A stretch of DNA of 43,710 nt, from assembly GCF_008017805.1 (NCBI RefSeq), contig NZ_VRTT01000062.1, positions 1 to 43,710 on the forward strand. Reading direction: 5' to 3'. The stretch comes from Paenibacillus sp. N3.4. Its GTDB lineage: Bacteria; Bacillota; Bacilli; Paenibacillales; NBRC-103111. The first letter of the stretch is position 1. Each line of letters starts with the position of its first letter. Of this stretch, positions 16,810 through 25,700 are shown one piece after another. The position numbers and the translations under genes were made by a program. The notes beneath the pieces were generated by a model. The model did not search any database, had not been told where the DNA came from, and saw nothing but the letters and a program-made list of their open reading frames with translations.

Positions 16810-17523
16810 ATGGAAATGAAAGCTAGCATACTCGTTGTTGATGACGAAGAACGTATTCGTAGGTTGCTTAGAATGTATTTGGAGAAAGAGGGCTATATCA
16901 TCGAAGAAGCAGAAGATGGCGAGACTGCGCTTCGCATGGCTACGGAAACGGACTTCGATCTTGTGCTCTTGGACGTGATGCTGCCTGGCATTGACGGGAT
17001 CGAAGTATGCGCGCGTCTGCGCCAAGTGAAGTCAACACCGGTGATCATGCTGACAGCCAAAGGGGAAGAGACGAACCGTGTTAGCGGGTTCGAAGTAGGA
17101 GCAGACGACTATGTTGTCAAGCCCTTCTCTCCGCGAGAAGTGATTTACAGAGTGAAAGCCATTCTTCGCCGCTCTTCGGCAACGGCTTACTTGTCCAAGG
17201 ATGCAAGTTCAAGCAATAACATTGTGTTCCCTAATTTGATTATTGAGCATGATGCGCATCGGGTAACGGCCGGGGGTCAAGAAGTGGCTTTAACGCCTAA
17301 AGAATACGAACTGCTGCATTATTTGGCTGTTTCACCGGATAAAGTGTTTTCACGGGAAGAACTGTTGAAGGATGTTTGGAATTACGAATTTTTTGGTGAT
17401 TTACGTACGGTAGATACCCATGTAAAGAGATTGCGTGAAAAATTAAACAAAGTATCCCCGGATGCTGCGGCAATGATTACGACTGTCTGGGGAGTAGGCT
17501 ATAAGCTAGAGGTACCCAAATAA
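16810..17523 (+). CDS. resD: Response regulator ResD
   Basis: An OmpR-type transcription factor that controls aerobic and anaerobic respiration genes with ResE. The receiver domain (about 6-118) has acidic pair DD11-12, phospho-acceptor Asp55 (LVLLDVMLPG) and the KPFSPRE lysine segment. The winged-helix DNA-binding domain (about 140-235) includes LTPKEYELLHYLAVSP and TVDTHVKRLREKLN. The 237-residue length is typical. It lies just after resC, and resE starts one base after its stop. Confidence 0.95.
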   Translation: MEMKASILVVDDEERIRRLLRMYLEKEGYIIEEAEDGETALRMATETDFDLVLLDVMLPGIDGIEVCARLRQVKSTPVIMLTAKGEETNRVSGFEVGADDYVVKPFSPREVIYRVKAILRRSSATAYLSKDASSSNNIVFPNLIIEHDAHRVTAGGQEVALTPKEYELLHYLAVSPDKVFSREELLKDVWNYEFFGDLRTVDTHVKRLREKLNKVSPDAAAMITTVWGVGYKLEVPK

Positions 17524-17524
17524 C

Positions 17525-19413
17525 GTGATTATTTTCAGAAGTATCGTAGGGAAACTCTGGTTAACCATTATTGGCCTAGTTGCGGTAGTACTGCTTATAC
17601 TAGGCTTTTTTCTCGTCAATTACATGGAAAATTATTTTTCCGAGGCAAAGGATCAAAGGGTAAAAGTGGAAAAGCTGGCTAATCGATTTTCGGATGAAGC
17701 CACGCGCCATATGTATGACGAACAATTTTATCAGTTAAGCAATGAACTTCTTAATATTCAGGATGCCCGAATGCTGGTCATCTCGACCGATATGAAGGAA
17801 GTTGCCTTGCCTGTAACGGAAGATAGCAATTTAATTAACTTCAGAGCGACTGATTTCTTCACGGTAGATGAACTTAAGCTTGTATTTGCAGGTCAAACGG
17901 TGACGAACCAGATTACGAAATCCAACCCAGGACGTTTTTATGCGGGTGCTGAGTACCTCGTTGTCGCTGTCCCTCTAAAGAGTGTGCAAGGTGTAATTGT
18001 TGGCGCTACGCTGATCTACCAGTCGCTGCAATCCTTGGAAACCACACAGTCCTATATGTTAAAATTGTTCGTCTCTGTTTCGTTTGTTGGCTTTCTTATG
18101 ACGACTTTCTTCGCTTTCTTCCTATTCTCTCGGATAACGCGGCCGCTCCAGCAATTAAAGAAGGCGGCAGATCTCATAACAATGGGTGAATACGGCACAC
18201 GCGTTCCTATTCAATCGAAGGATGAAATAGGGGAGCTGGCCAAAACCTTCAATCATATGGGAGAGAAAATGCAGGAGAGCATTCATGCTCTCAGCCAAGA
18301 AAAAGAACACTTATCAAGCATATTGCGAAGTATGACCGATGCCGTGATCACCTTGGACGCGAATGGTTCGGTGATGCTCACGAATCCGCAAGGGGAGAAG
18401 ATTGTTAAAGAGTGGAGTACGATCGAGTGGTCGGAGGATGATGAAGAGACCCAACGTTTCGAAAACCGGATACAGCACTCGGTGATTGGGGATTAACGAG
18501 TTACAGCAACTTGAACTCGAGCCCGATTCCGGTTCCGTTAATTCCTCTTTTTGAAGCGGTCGTGGATGAATCATCGGAAGCGGCGACGAAGCTGCATGTG
18601 CAAAATGGCGTGTGGTCGGTCGCAATGACGCCGCTTTATTCCCGCGATCAAGTCCGTGGAGCGGTAGCCGTTCTCCGTGATGTGACGGAGGAGGTACTTC
18701 TTGACAAGCTGCGCAAGGATTTCGTGGCCAACGTTTCACATGAGCTTCGTACACCGCTATCCATGCTTCAAGGTTATAGTGAAGCCCTGCTCGATGACAT
18801 TCCGTCCACGCCGGAAGAACGGGTCGAGCTGGTGCAGGTCATTCACGACGAATCCCTCCGTATGGGACGTCTCGTCCGTGATCTGCTCGATTTGGCACGG
18901 ATGGAAGCCGGTCATCTCGAGCTCTACTTCAGGGAGGTTGAAGTTGACTCCCTGATCAAGCGGATGCACCGCAAATTTACGGTGCTAGCCAAAGAACGAG
19001 GCATCACGCTGAGCGCCGTGATTCCCGAGCAGCCGCTCATTCTCGAACACGCGGATGAGGACCGTCTGGAGCAAGTAATGACGAACCTGCTCGATAATGC
19101 TTTCCGACATACGGGAGAAGGAGCGCGTATTGCCATAAAGGCAGAGCCTGCCGTCTTCAAGGATCATCCGGCAATCCGCATTGAGGTATCCGATGAAGGA
19201 CAAGGGATACCTCCAGGCGACCTCCCGTTCATATTTGAACGGTTCTATAAGGCGGACAAGGCTCGTACACGCGGTTCTTCCGGTGGAACAGGGCTTGGCC
19301 TGGCCATTGTCAAAAATATCGTAGAAGCGCACCATGGCAGCATTGCGGCACAGAGCACGTTAGGTCAGGGAACAACGTTCACACTGATGCTGCCATGCTC
19401 GCCACCCGAGTAA
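17525..19413 (+). pseudogene. resE: Sensor histidine kinase ResE, frameshifted
   Basis: Partner kinase of ResD. The first frame (17525-18496) begins at GTG. It has a membrane helix (about 10-30), an extracytoplasmic sensor, a second helix (about 178-202), a HAMP domain (RITRPLQQLKKAADLI) and the start of a PAS domain. It stops at 18496. The second frame (open to 19413) carries the rest of PAS, the phospho-acceptor FVANVSHELRTPL, the N box NLLDNAFRHT, DEGQGIP and GGTGLGLAIV. Adding one base between about 18440 and 18496 joins them into about 629 residues, a normal ResE length. Candidate sites include the CCC of GAGACCCAACG and the GGGG before the stop. It is either an assembly error or a real null allele; the domains themselves look undecayed. 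Confidence 0.9.
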
Positions 19414-19430
19414 TCATTTCGACAAAAAGA

Positions 19431-19474
19431 AAAGGCGTTTGCTGAGGAATCCTTCAGCAAACGCCTTTATTTTG
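19431..19474. terminator. Bidirectional terminator between resE and serA
   Basis: AAAGGCGTTTGCTGA (19431-19445) pairs with TCAGCAAACGCCTTT (19454-19468), with a T-run on the right and an A-run on the left. It can stop transcription from both convergent genes. Confidence 0.9.
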
Positions 19475-19534
19475 TAGAATATTCAGAAAAAATCTTGTTG
19501 TTCGTGAAACACTTTGTTGCATCGTACGCTCGAA

Positions 19535-21115
19535 TTACACTTTAAGAGCACGAACATTCACGATTTCTGGTTGTTTTGTCAATTCTGCAATGACCTCTGC
19601 AGGAGCCGATTTGTCAACCGTCAACACCATGATCGCCGATCCGCCGATCACTTTACGGCCAACTTGCATAGTAGCGATGTTCACATCGTTGCCGCCTAAC
19701 AAAGTACCAACGCGACCAATAATACCTGGTTTATCGTTGTGGGAGATTAATAACAGATTGCCTTCAGCAGCGAAGTCAACCGGGTATTGATCAATACGCA
19801 CGATACGTTCACCGAAACCGGCAAGTAACGTACCGGCAAGTGTTTTTTCTTCTTGCTTTGTCTTTACAGTTACGGTAACTAAATTCGTGAAGCTGTTGGA
19901 TGTGTTCGATTTCTGAATCACGATATTTACATCGCGTGATTTAGCAACATGCATCGCATTAATGATATTGATTGATTCTAATTGATTTTGGAATAGACCT
20001 TTTACGATATAACGTGTTAATTGATTGGTATCGACATCTATCAAATCGCCGGAATAGTTAATAACAATTTCACTGACAGCACCTTGTGCAATTTGGCCGA
20101 GAATCGAACCGATTTTATAACCAAGATTGAAGTATGGTTGCAATTTATTAAGCACGTCCGCTGGTACAGGCGGCATATTTACAGCATTTTTGAACGGTTC
20201 ATTGCGCAGAATGTGCAGGACTTCCTCGGAAACGTCAATCGCTACGTTTTCTTGAGCTTCAATGGTGGAAGCGCCAAGGTGAGGGGTTACAATGACTTTA
20301 GGGTTGGTTAAGAATGGGTGATCTTTTTGCGGAGGCTCGACTTCGAATACGTCGAATGCGGCTCCGGCTACAATACCTTGATCAATAGCTTCAACGAGAG
20401 CAAGCTCATCAATAATACCGCCGCGCGCACAGTTGACAATGCGAGCACCTTTTTTCATGATATCGAACTGCGGTTTGCTAATGAGGTGACGAGTCTCTGG
20501 CGTAAGTGGTGTATGAACGGTAATAAAATCGGCTTGAGCCGCAATCTCATTGACAGTTCCCAGCTTAACACCAATTTTCTCCGCACGCTCTTCGGTTAAG
20601 AAAGGGTCATACCCGATAACTTCCATGCCGAAAACTTTAGCACGCTTGGCTACTTCACTGCCGATGCGTCCCATTCCCAGAATACCGAGTGTTTTGTTGC
20701 GCAGCTCGACTCCGATAAATTTGCGATCCCATTCGCCGCCAACCGTTTTCTTGTAAGCTTGTGGAATCATACGTGCTGTAGCCATAATCATAGCAAAAGT
20801 AAGCTCGCATGTTGCAATCGTGTTGCCGTCAGGGGCATTGATTACGATAATGCCTCGTTTTGTTGCAGCTTCCAAATCAATATTATCAACGCCAACACCA
20901 GCGCGTCCGATTACTTTGAGCTTCGTTCCTGCTTGCATGATTTTCTCAGTGACTTTCGTTTGACTGCGAACGAGAAGGGCATCGTACTCGCCAATGATAG
21001 CTATAAGTTCATCTTCGGAAAGGCCAGATTGCTTAACAACTTCTACATCGGCTGCATCATAAAGCATTTGAATTCCCATGTCGCTAATTGGATCGGATAC
21101 TAGAACTTTGTACAT
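19535..21115 (-). CDS. serA: D-3-phosphoglycerate dehydrogenase
   Basis: First step of serine synthesis: NAD-dependent oxidation of 3-phosphoglycerate. The 526-residue long form has a 2-hydroxyacid dehydrogenase core with GILGMGRIGSEVAKRAK as NAD-binding loop. The catalytic arginine is in NCARGGIIDE, the glutamate in FEVEPP and the histidine in TPHLGAST. An intervening allosteric domain and a C-terminal ACT domain (about 455-526) follow. I start at ATG 21115, just after AAGGAGG; the 47 codons upstream in the same frame run back through the T-box terminator. A T-box leader and near-consensus promoter control it. Confidence 0.96.
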   Translation of the reverse strand: MYKVLVSDPISDMGIQMLYDAADVEVVKQSGLSEDELIAIIGEYDALLVRSQTKVTEKIMQAGTKLKVIGRAGVGVDNIDLEAATKRGIIVINAPDGNTIATCELTFAMIMATARMIPQAYKKTVGGEWDRKFIGVELRNKTLGILGMGRIGSEVAKRAKVFGMEVIGYDPFLTEERAEKIGVKLGTVNEIAAQADFITVHTPLTPETRHLISKPQFDIMKKGARIVNCARGGIIDELALVEAIDQGIVAGAAFDVFEVEPPQKDHPFLTNPKVIVTPHLGASTIEAQENVAIDVSEEVLHILRNEPFKNAVNMPPVPADVLNKLQPYFNLGYKIGSILGQIAQGAVSEIVINYSGDLIDVDTNQLTRYIVKGLFQNQLESINIINAMHVAKSRDVNIVIQKSNTSNSFTNLVTVTVKTKQEEKTLAGTLLAGFGERIVRIDQYPVDFAAEGNLLLISHNDKPGIIGRVGTLLGGNDVNIATMQVGRKVIGGSAIMVLTVDKSAPAEVIAELTKQPEIVNVRALKV

Positions 21116-21144
21116 AATTCGGTTCCTCCTTAGAATATGAACAT

Positions 21145-21203
21145 AAAAAAACTCCCAGCCCTCAGGCACAGACACTGGTGTCTGTGACCAAAGGGACGAG
21201 AGA
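21145..21203 (-). terminator. T-box terminator hairpin before serA
   Basis: On the minus strand CACAGACAC pairs with GTGTCTGTG, extended by imperfect CTC..CCCT/AGGG..GAG pairing. Seven T residues follow (21151-21145). It is the off-state of the serA T-box. Confidence 0.85.
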
Positions 21204-21420
21204 TTGCTTTCGTGGTACCACCCTAGTTCGCTGTCCGTTCGCACGGAAAGCCTCAATTGGTCTTGCGACCTGGAACTGTAACGTGTTCCTAAACCGACTG
21301 CATCTACTTGAATTCAATGCAATAACTCTGGAGTGCTCCGCAATATTTCGCTACCGATTCGCACCTGTCATCGGCTCTCTGAAAGCTATTATAGTTGCTT
21401 GGCTCCGTCAACGCTTTACT
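21145..21420 (-). promoter_or_regulatory. T-box riboswitch leader of serA
   Basis: The minus strand has the invariant T-box sequence AGGGTGGTACCACG (21224-21211), just before the terminator. Upstream are Stem I elements: CAGAGAGCC, a stem closed by GCCGAT..ATCGGT, and a GAGTTATTGC segment. Uncharged tRNA binding would favour the antiterminator and so serA expression. A UCC serine codon at 21332-21330, next to AGAGU, is my best candidate specifier, but I could not fold the stem to confirm it. Serine is the expected ligand from the gene controlled. Confidence 0.92.
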
Positions 21421-21439
21421 GTAATATAGAATTTTCATT

Positions 21440-21468
21440 AGATTACCATGGGTTTGAAACGGTGTCAA
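21440..21468 (-). promoter_or_regulatory. serA promoter
   Basis: On the minus strand TTGACA (21468-21463), a 17-base spacer and TAATCT (21445-21440). Transcription would begin near 21433, just ahead of the T-box Stem I. Confidence 0.85.
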
Positions 21469-21658
21469 TACATGTAGATTCAATTTCACATGAAAGCCAT
21501 ATTTCAATTTTAAGCCGATCTTACAAGCTTTTCGATTTTATTTTATAGTAATCAAGATGATAAAGCAATGCTTTAAGCTTGAATTTTATGCGGATTTTCG
21601 CTATTGTTTTGAATAATCAATTCAACTTACATCTATGGGTTTAGAAAGGGAGTACACC

Positions 21659-21982
21659 ATGGGATTAACTAACATTCAACCTCAAGTGTTTCTTGAAGCG
21701 TTGGAAAATCGTTTATTAGAAGAGAGTGTCATCATCGATGTTAGGGAGCTTCATGAATGGGAATATTACCATATGGAAGAAGCTAAACTGATTCCGATGC
21801 AGCAAATTCCACACCGACTAGGGGAGTTGCCCGATAGTCAGCCTATTTATCTTGTTTGCGCACATGGTGTACGCAGTTATCATGTTGCAGAGTATTTGTT
21901 GGACCATGGTTTCGACCATGTTGTAAATGTTGAGGGAGGAATGGCGGCAATTGCTATGCTGCGTGGCTTCCAGTATGACTGA
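21659..21982 (+). CDS. Rhodanese-like domain protein
   Basis: A 107-residue single rhodanese domain. IIDVRELHEWEYYHMEEAKLIPM is the N-terminal family signature. YLVCAHGVRSYHVAEYL contains the active-site cysteine and loop. Such proteins carry sulfur as a persulfide or act as sulfur donors; the substrate is unknown. I start at ATG 21659 because AAAGGGAG precedes it; an upstream ATG at 21635 has no site. It is a single-gene unit ended by a terminator. Confidence 0.9.
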   Translation: MGLTNIQPQVFLEALENRLLEESVIIDVRELHEWEYYHMEEAKLIPMQQIPHRLGELPDSQPIYLVCAHGVRSYHVAEYLLDHGFDHVVNVEGGMAAIAMLRGFQYD

Positions 21983-21984
21983 TG

Positions 21985-22018
21985 AAAAGCCGAGCGCAGC
22001 AGCGCCCGGCTTTTCATT
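21985..22018. terminator. Terminator between convergent genes
   Basis: AAAAGCCG (21985-21992) pairs with CGGCTTTT (22007-22014), with inner GCGC pairing and T/A runs on both sides. It ends the rhodanese gene and can serve the leftward gene ending at 22018. Confidence 0.85.
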
Positions 22019-22938
22019 TAGTTCACATCTGAGAAGAAAGGAAGCTGTGGCAATAGCTCCTTAGGATACCAACGAGCCTTTCCTTTTACGAAATCACCGG
22101 ATCGGACGGCATTCGTATTCAGCAATAAATCCATCGTTTGATTGACGTCATTGACATTCATTTTCTTCGTTTGTCCGGAGGCAATAAATTCATCGATGCG
22201 GATCGTCATGTCTTGCGGATAAAAAGGTTGAAATGCTTTGTTTTTCAACAACTTGGCTGTTATGTATTGGTTTTTGACATTGATATTCATAGCCCGCCAT
22301 TGGTCCAGATTCGCATTGTTGTTCGGATCAAACGCCTCCATGTCATGGTCCATCGTTTGGTTCCATGCAACAATAGAGTCAAAATAATTTTTCTGTGCAG
22401 TAAGTGCTTGTGTTTTGGCTTCTTGGAAAAAAGCGTCTTTCTGTATAGCGTCAATCAGCTGAGCCCCGCTTAATCCATTGGCTTTGCTTTGATAACTTTT
22501 CAATGTATCTGCGAATAGCTTCAAGCTCTTCAAGTAACCTTGATGGGACTGTACAAGCAGTGGAGAAGAAGCTGGCATATTCTTGCTTTGAAGAACATTG
22601 TATTTCTCATCAGCGAGCTTGTAGAGCTCTTTCAACACCGCCGAAGCATCAACGCTCGAATTCCCAAGTTCGATTTGACTCATTAAATCAAACCATTTAT
22701 TCTGAAATTCCCTAAAGGGTAAAAAGATGGTATGGTAATAGGAAACAAGGACTTGCTGATCGTAGGCGCCAATTTCCTGTGTAACAGCCTTGTCTGCATG
22801 CAAGATTTTATCGTATTTTTGATCGGCTTTGTCTTGACCGATTCGCAGCCCGTAGAAAAAGGCGCCAAGTATACAAACAAGCATAAAAATAAACATGAGG
22901 GCGAATAAATAATCCGTGCGGGTCAGACGCTTATTCAT
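22018..22938 (-). CDS. Membrane-anchored protein of unknown function
   Basis: I do not recognise a family. The 306-residue protein has one N-terminal membrane helix (about residues 10-32, DYLFALMFIFMLVCILGAFF) and a long, mostly helical outer part rich in Lys, Gln and Asp. This suggests an extracytoplasmic helical bundle. It has no cysteine in that part and no obvious catalytic motif. I start at ATG 22938, with AAGGAGC 7 bp upstream; TTG 22944 is closer to the site. It stands alone between the rhodanese gene and a divergent CPBP protease gene. Confidence 0.7.
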   Translation of the reverse strand: MNKRLTRTDYLFALMFIFMLVCILGAFFYGLRIGQDKADQKYDKILHADKAVTQEIGAYDQQVLVSYYHTIFLPFREFQNKWFDLMSQIELGNSSVDASAVLKELYKLADEKYNVLQSKNMPASSPLLVQSHQGYLKSLKLFADTLKSYQSKANGLSGAQLIDAIQKDAFFQEAKTQALTAQKNYFDSIVAWNQTMDHDMEAFDPNNNANLDQWRAMNINVKNQYITAKLLKNKAFQPFYPQDMTIRIDEFIASGQTKKMNVNDVNQTMDLLLNTNAVRSGDFVKGKARWYPKELLPQLPFFSDVN

Positions 22939-23028
22939 AATCAAGCTCCTTATTCTCTCTTTTTCTTTTAACTTAGTATAGGTGAAATAGCTATAAAAGG
23001 GAATATGGTGAGGAAAAGAGGAAGCATC

Positions 23029-23637
23029 GTGAAAAAATTTGATTTTAAAAATATTCGCTTCGGCAAAGTCGATCTGAGTGAGTTGAATGATCGGACTTTA
23101 TTGCTCAATTTATACATAACCCAGCTACTTACGCTTATTATCGGAATTGTGATCTTGTTTTTTCAGAGCAATCACAAGATTCTTTCCATGTTTACGATTC
23201 AGGGTGGGTGGTCAATCGTCATTTGGGGTTGTTCATTTGCAGTAATTGTTCTTGGGTTCGATGTTTTCATCTCTCGATGGGTACCAAAAGAAGTCTCGGA
23301 CGACGGTGGCATTAATGAAATGCTATTCGGTAATCGAGCACTGTGGCATATCGCGTTAATCTCCTTCATTGTGGCTGTTTGCGAGGAAGTTCTTTTTCGA
23401 GGAGCGATTCAATATGCTTGGGGGCCCTACTGGACAAGCATATTGTTTGCGGCCATTCATATTCGCTATTTGCAGCACTGGCTGATGACAGGCATGGTTT
23501 TTGGTATCAGTTATGGTCTTGGTTGGATCTATGTGCAAACAGGCAGTCTTTGGACGCCAATTATTGCCCATTTTATTATTGACTTCGTCATGGGCTGCTT
23601 ACTTCGTTTTAATAAGGAGGAACAACAGAGTTCATGA
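23029..23637 (+). CDS. CPBP family intramembrane glutamic protease
   Basis: A 202-residue polytopic membrane protein of the CPBP (Abi/CAAX protease-like) family. The motifs are EE (119-120) with Arg124 in CEEVLFRGA, His144 in FAAIHIRY, and HFIID (181-185). The usual glutamic-protease set is therefore present. By position between serA and the MecA-family gene it corresponds to B. subtilis ypbD. GTG 23029 is preferred because GAGGAAGC lies at the right distance; an earlier ATG at 23005 has no spaced site. The substrate is unknown. It overlaps the next small gene by four bases. Confidence 0.85.
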   Translation: MKKFDFKNIRFGKVDLSELNDRTLLLNLYITQLLTLIIGIVILFFQSNHKILSMFTIQGGWSIVIWGCSFAVIVLGFDVFISRWVPKEVSDDGGINEMLFGNRALWHIALISFIVAVCEEVLFRGAIQYAWGPYWTSILFAAIHIRYLQHWLMTGMVFGISYGLGWIYVQTGSLWTPIIAHFIIDFVMGCLLRFNKEEQQSS

Positions 23638-23840
23638 GCACGGATGAAAGAACCCCTTTGCGGTCCAGTCGACAGCCAGACGAAAATCATGAGGACGATA
23701 CATACTTACCGCCGCGCGGTGTTATTCATCCTTCAGAGCAAGGCAAGTGGACTCGGATTTTTTATTTAACATTGCTTTGGTTGTTCGTTATTCTTGTTGT
23801 CAGTTTAACGATTTGGGGAATCAAATATTCGTCCCAATGA
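23634..23840 (+). CDS. Small single-pass membrane protein
   Basis: A 68-residue protein of unknown function. A charged N-terminal half (about 1-39) is followed by one membrane helix (about 40-63, FYLTLLWLFVILVVSLTIWG). Its ATG overlaps the CPBP protease stop (ATGA), and AAGGAGGAA lies about 10 bp upstream inside that gene. Coupled expression suggests it may be a partner or substrate of the protease; that is inference. Confidence 0.7.
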   Translation: MSTDERTPLRSSRQPDENHEDDTYLPPRGVIHPSEQGKWTRIFYLTLLWLFVILVVSLTIWGIKYSSQ

Positions 23841-23907
23841 ACTATTTTATAGGCGAAGGTGAGAGGCTATGATAGATTCATAGTTTCTTTTTTTTGGAGG
23901 TGCATCA

Positions 23908-25555
23908 ATGAGGAGAACCAAATGGAGCTCTTTTTGGAAGATAGGTTTGTTAGTTTTTATGCTTTTGTCGAGTGTAATGGGCTCTGCACAGAAATCATAC
24001 GCTTTTTCTTACGGTTATTTGGCATATCCTCAGGGTGAAGTTGGACTTTTGCGTCCCGCTATTGGTGCTACACTTGAACTCAGCGAGGGCAAGATGCCAG
24101 CCAGCTATCGATTTTTTCTTAACAACAAGGAAGTGAACGCTGTTTATGACCCTGTGTCAGTTAAATATGTGTATCAACCAACCGCTGACCTTGCTCCTGG
24201 AAATTATACGGCCCGAATAGAGTTATCCTTTAGTGGCTATGAGCCATTGCAAATAGAGTGGAAGTTTACGGTTTCCGGAACTGCAGTTGCATTAGCTATC
24301 GAGACTTCTAAGGAGCAGCAGGAAGGTCTTAAGGCCATCAATGATTATCGGGTCAAATTGGGATTATCCAAAGTCGTATTCAATGAAGCCCTGAATACGG
24401 CGGCTAAGAAGCATGCGGAGTATCTAGCCTTAAATAAAATCGATGCCATTCATACATCAGTCTCTTTACATGATGAGGATGCTTCACTTCCCGGTTATAT
24501 CGGCCAAACGCTGCAGCAGCGCATCCAACAATTTGCAGCATACCCAAGAGACAGCAGTGAGGATGTTGCTTACAATCATGTGTCATTAGTAGAAGCTATT
24601 GACAGCTTGTTCGATGCTCCCTATCATCGGTCGCCTTTCATGGTTCCGAGTCTGGTGGAAATTGGCATTTACAAAGAAGGGGACTATCATGTTATTGAGT
24701 TTGGATATTCGGACGGTTATGCGCCTGAACTTGTTGTCTCACCAACGAGTAATGATAGTTATGTGCCTACGACTTTGATGGTCACGAAAGCCCAGACCCG
24801 ATTCGGATACACTCTGGTAATAAGTATCCTGTAGGCTATCCGATTATGGCTACGGTAAGTGGACCTGGTGTGGAAAAGGTGAGTTTGGATGAAGCGTCGT
24901 TAGAAGATGAGAGTGGGCGTCAGGTAGCGCTCCTTAAGAATGAGCCTAGTAAGGACGATCATTTGGATAAGCAAGTCATAATGATGCCAGTAAAGCCTTT
25001 GGAACAAGATATGACCTATCGTGCCCAAATCAAGCTGACGGCGACGATGTCAGATGGCACCAGAAGGGCATTCTCCAAAGATTGGACTTTCCGAACAGAA
25101 CCGATTCAAGGAATAGGTGTGACGAAGCTTCATAAAGATGCCGCCGCATATGCCCTTCAGATGGGGAATCTCGATTTAAATCGACAACATAGTGTGCGGT
25201 TCGGCTTAACGGATCATATTTACTATGTCGATACGATCCCTTTTTTAATGAAGCAGGAGCCTTTAATCGTTGTTGGAACCTCATTTTTATATATCAGGGA
25301 TTTAGCTGCTGCACTAGGGGCGTCAGTCTCGTGGGATGACAGTCAAAAAGCTGCTGTTTATAAAAAGAAAGACAAAGAAATTGTTTTTTACAACAATCAA
25401 AATGCTTATTCGTTGAATGGTGAAAACTATTCGACGGATTCAGGAGCAAATTAATAAATAATAGCACGATGATACCGGTTCGCTTGTTATCAGAAGCGCT
25501 TGGAGCGACGGTTAATTATGAGGATGCTACTCGAACGGTTACCATTAAATATTAA
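23908..25555 (+). pseudogene. Secreted CAP-domain protein, two frameshifts
   Basis: An exported protein that would be about 549 residues if two bases were restored. It has a signal peptide (about 1-32). A Y/P-rich region follows, then a CAP/SCP domain (about 130-280: LKAINDYRVKLGLSKVVFNEALNTAAKKHAEYL is its first helix). After that come an Ig-like segment and a C-terminal copper-amine-oxidase-N-like stalk domain (IYYVDTIPFLMKQEPLIV, ALGASVSWD). The first break is at GG 24816-24817, where GGG would give TLGNKYPVGYPIMATVSG. The second is at AAA 25448-25450, where AAAA would give SGAKLINNSTMIPVRLLSEALG. The last part, 25457-25555, is open in a third frame. GGAGGTGC precedes ATG 23908. Both breaks are single-base losses at homopolymers, so sequencing error is a strong alternative to decay. 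Confidence 0.8.
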
Positions 25556-25556
25556 A

Positions 25557-25605
25557 AAGAGCTTTGTTTCCCTCGTCAATTGTAGGGATACAAAGCTCTT
25601 ATTCT
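25557..25605. terminator. Terminator after the CAP gene
   Basis: AAGAGCTTTGT (25557-25567) pairs with ACAAAGCTCTT (25590-25600), with inner TCCCT/AGGGA pairing. ATTCT follows. It lies between convergent genes. Confidence 0.8.
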
Positions 25606-25607
25606 AG

Positions 25608-25700
25608 TAGATGCGAAGCAAAGTATATGTCTAGGCTTTACTTCGCATCTACCTTGACAAACTCGCTCATCCCTGAAGTACAACGAAGCCGTTTATCCTT
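25608..25700 (+). repeat. Dispersed ~90-bp element, copy A
   Basis: Begins with a near-perfect 16-bp hairpin, TAGATGCGAAGCAAAG against CTTTACTTCGCATCTA (15 of 16). It continues with CTACCTTGACAAACTCGCT, then a weaker stem around CCCTGAAG, and ends in CGTTTATCCTT. The conserved part extends beyond the hairpin. Related copies are at 30540-30621 and, inverted, at 41062-41153. Confidence 0.8.

Noticed and set aside
25576..25681. TTGACA within the dispersed element as a promoter
   Set aside because: No -10 box lies 16-18 bp downstream in any of the three copies.
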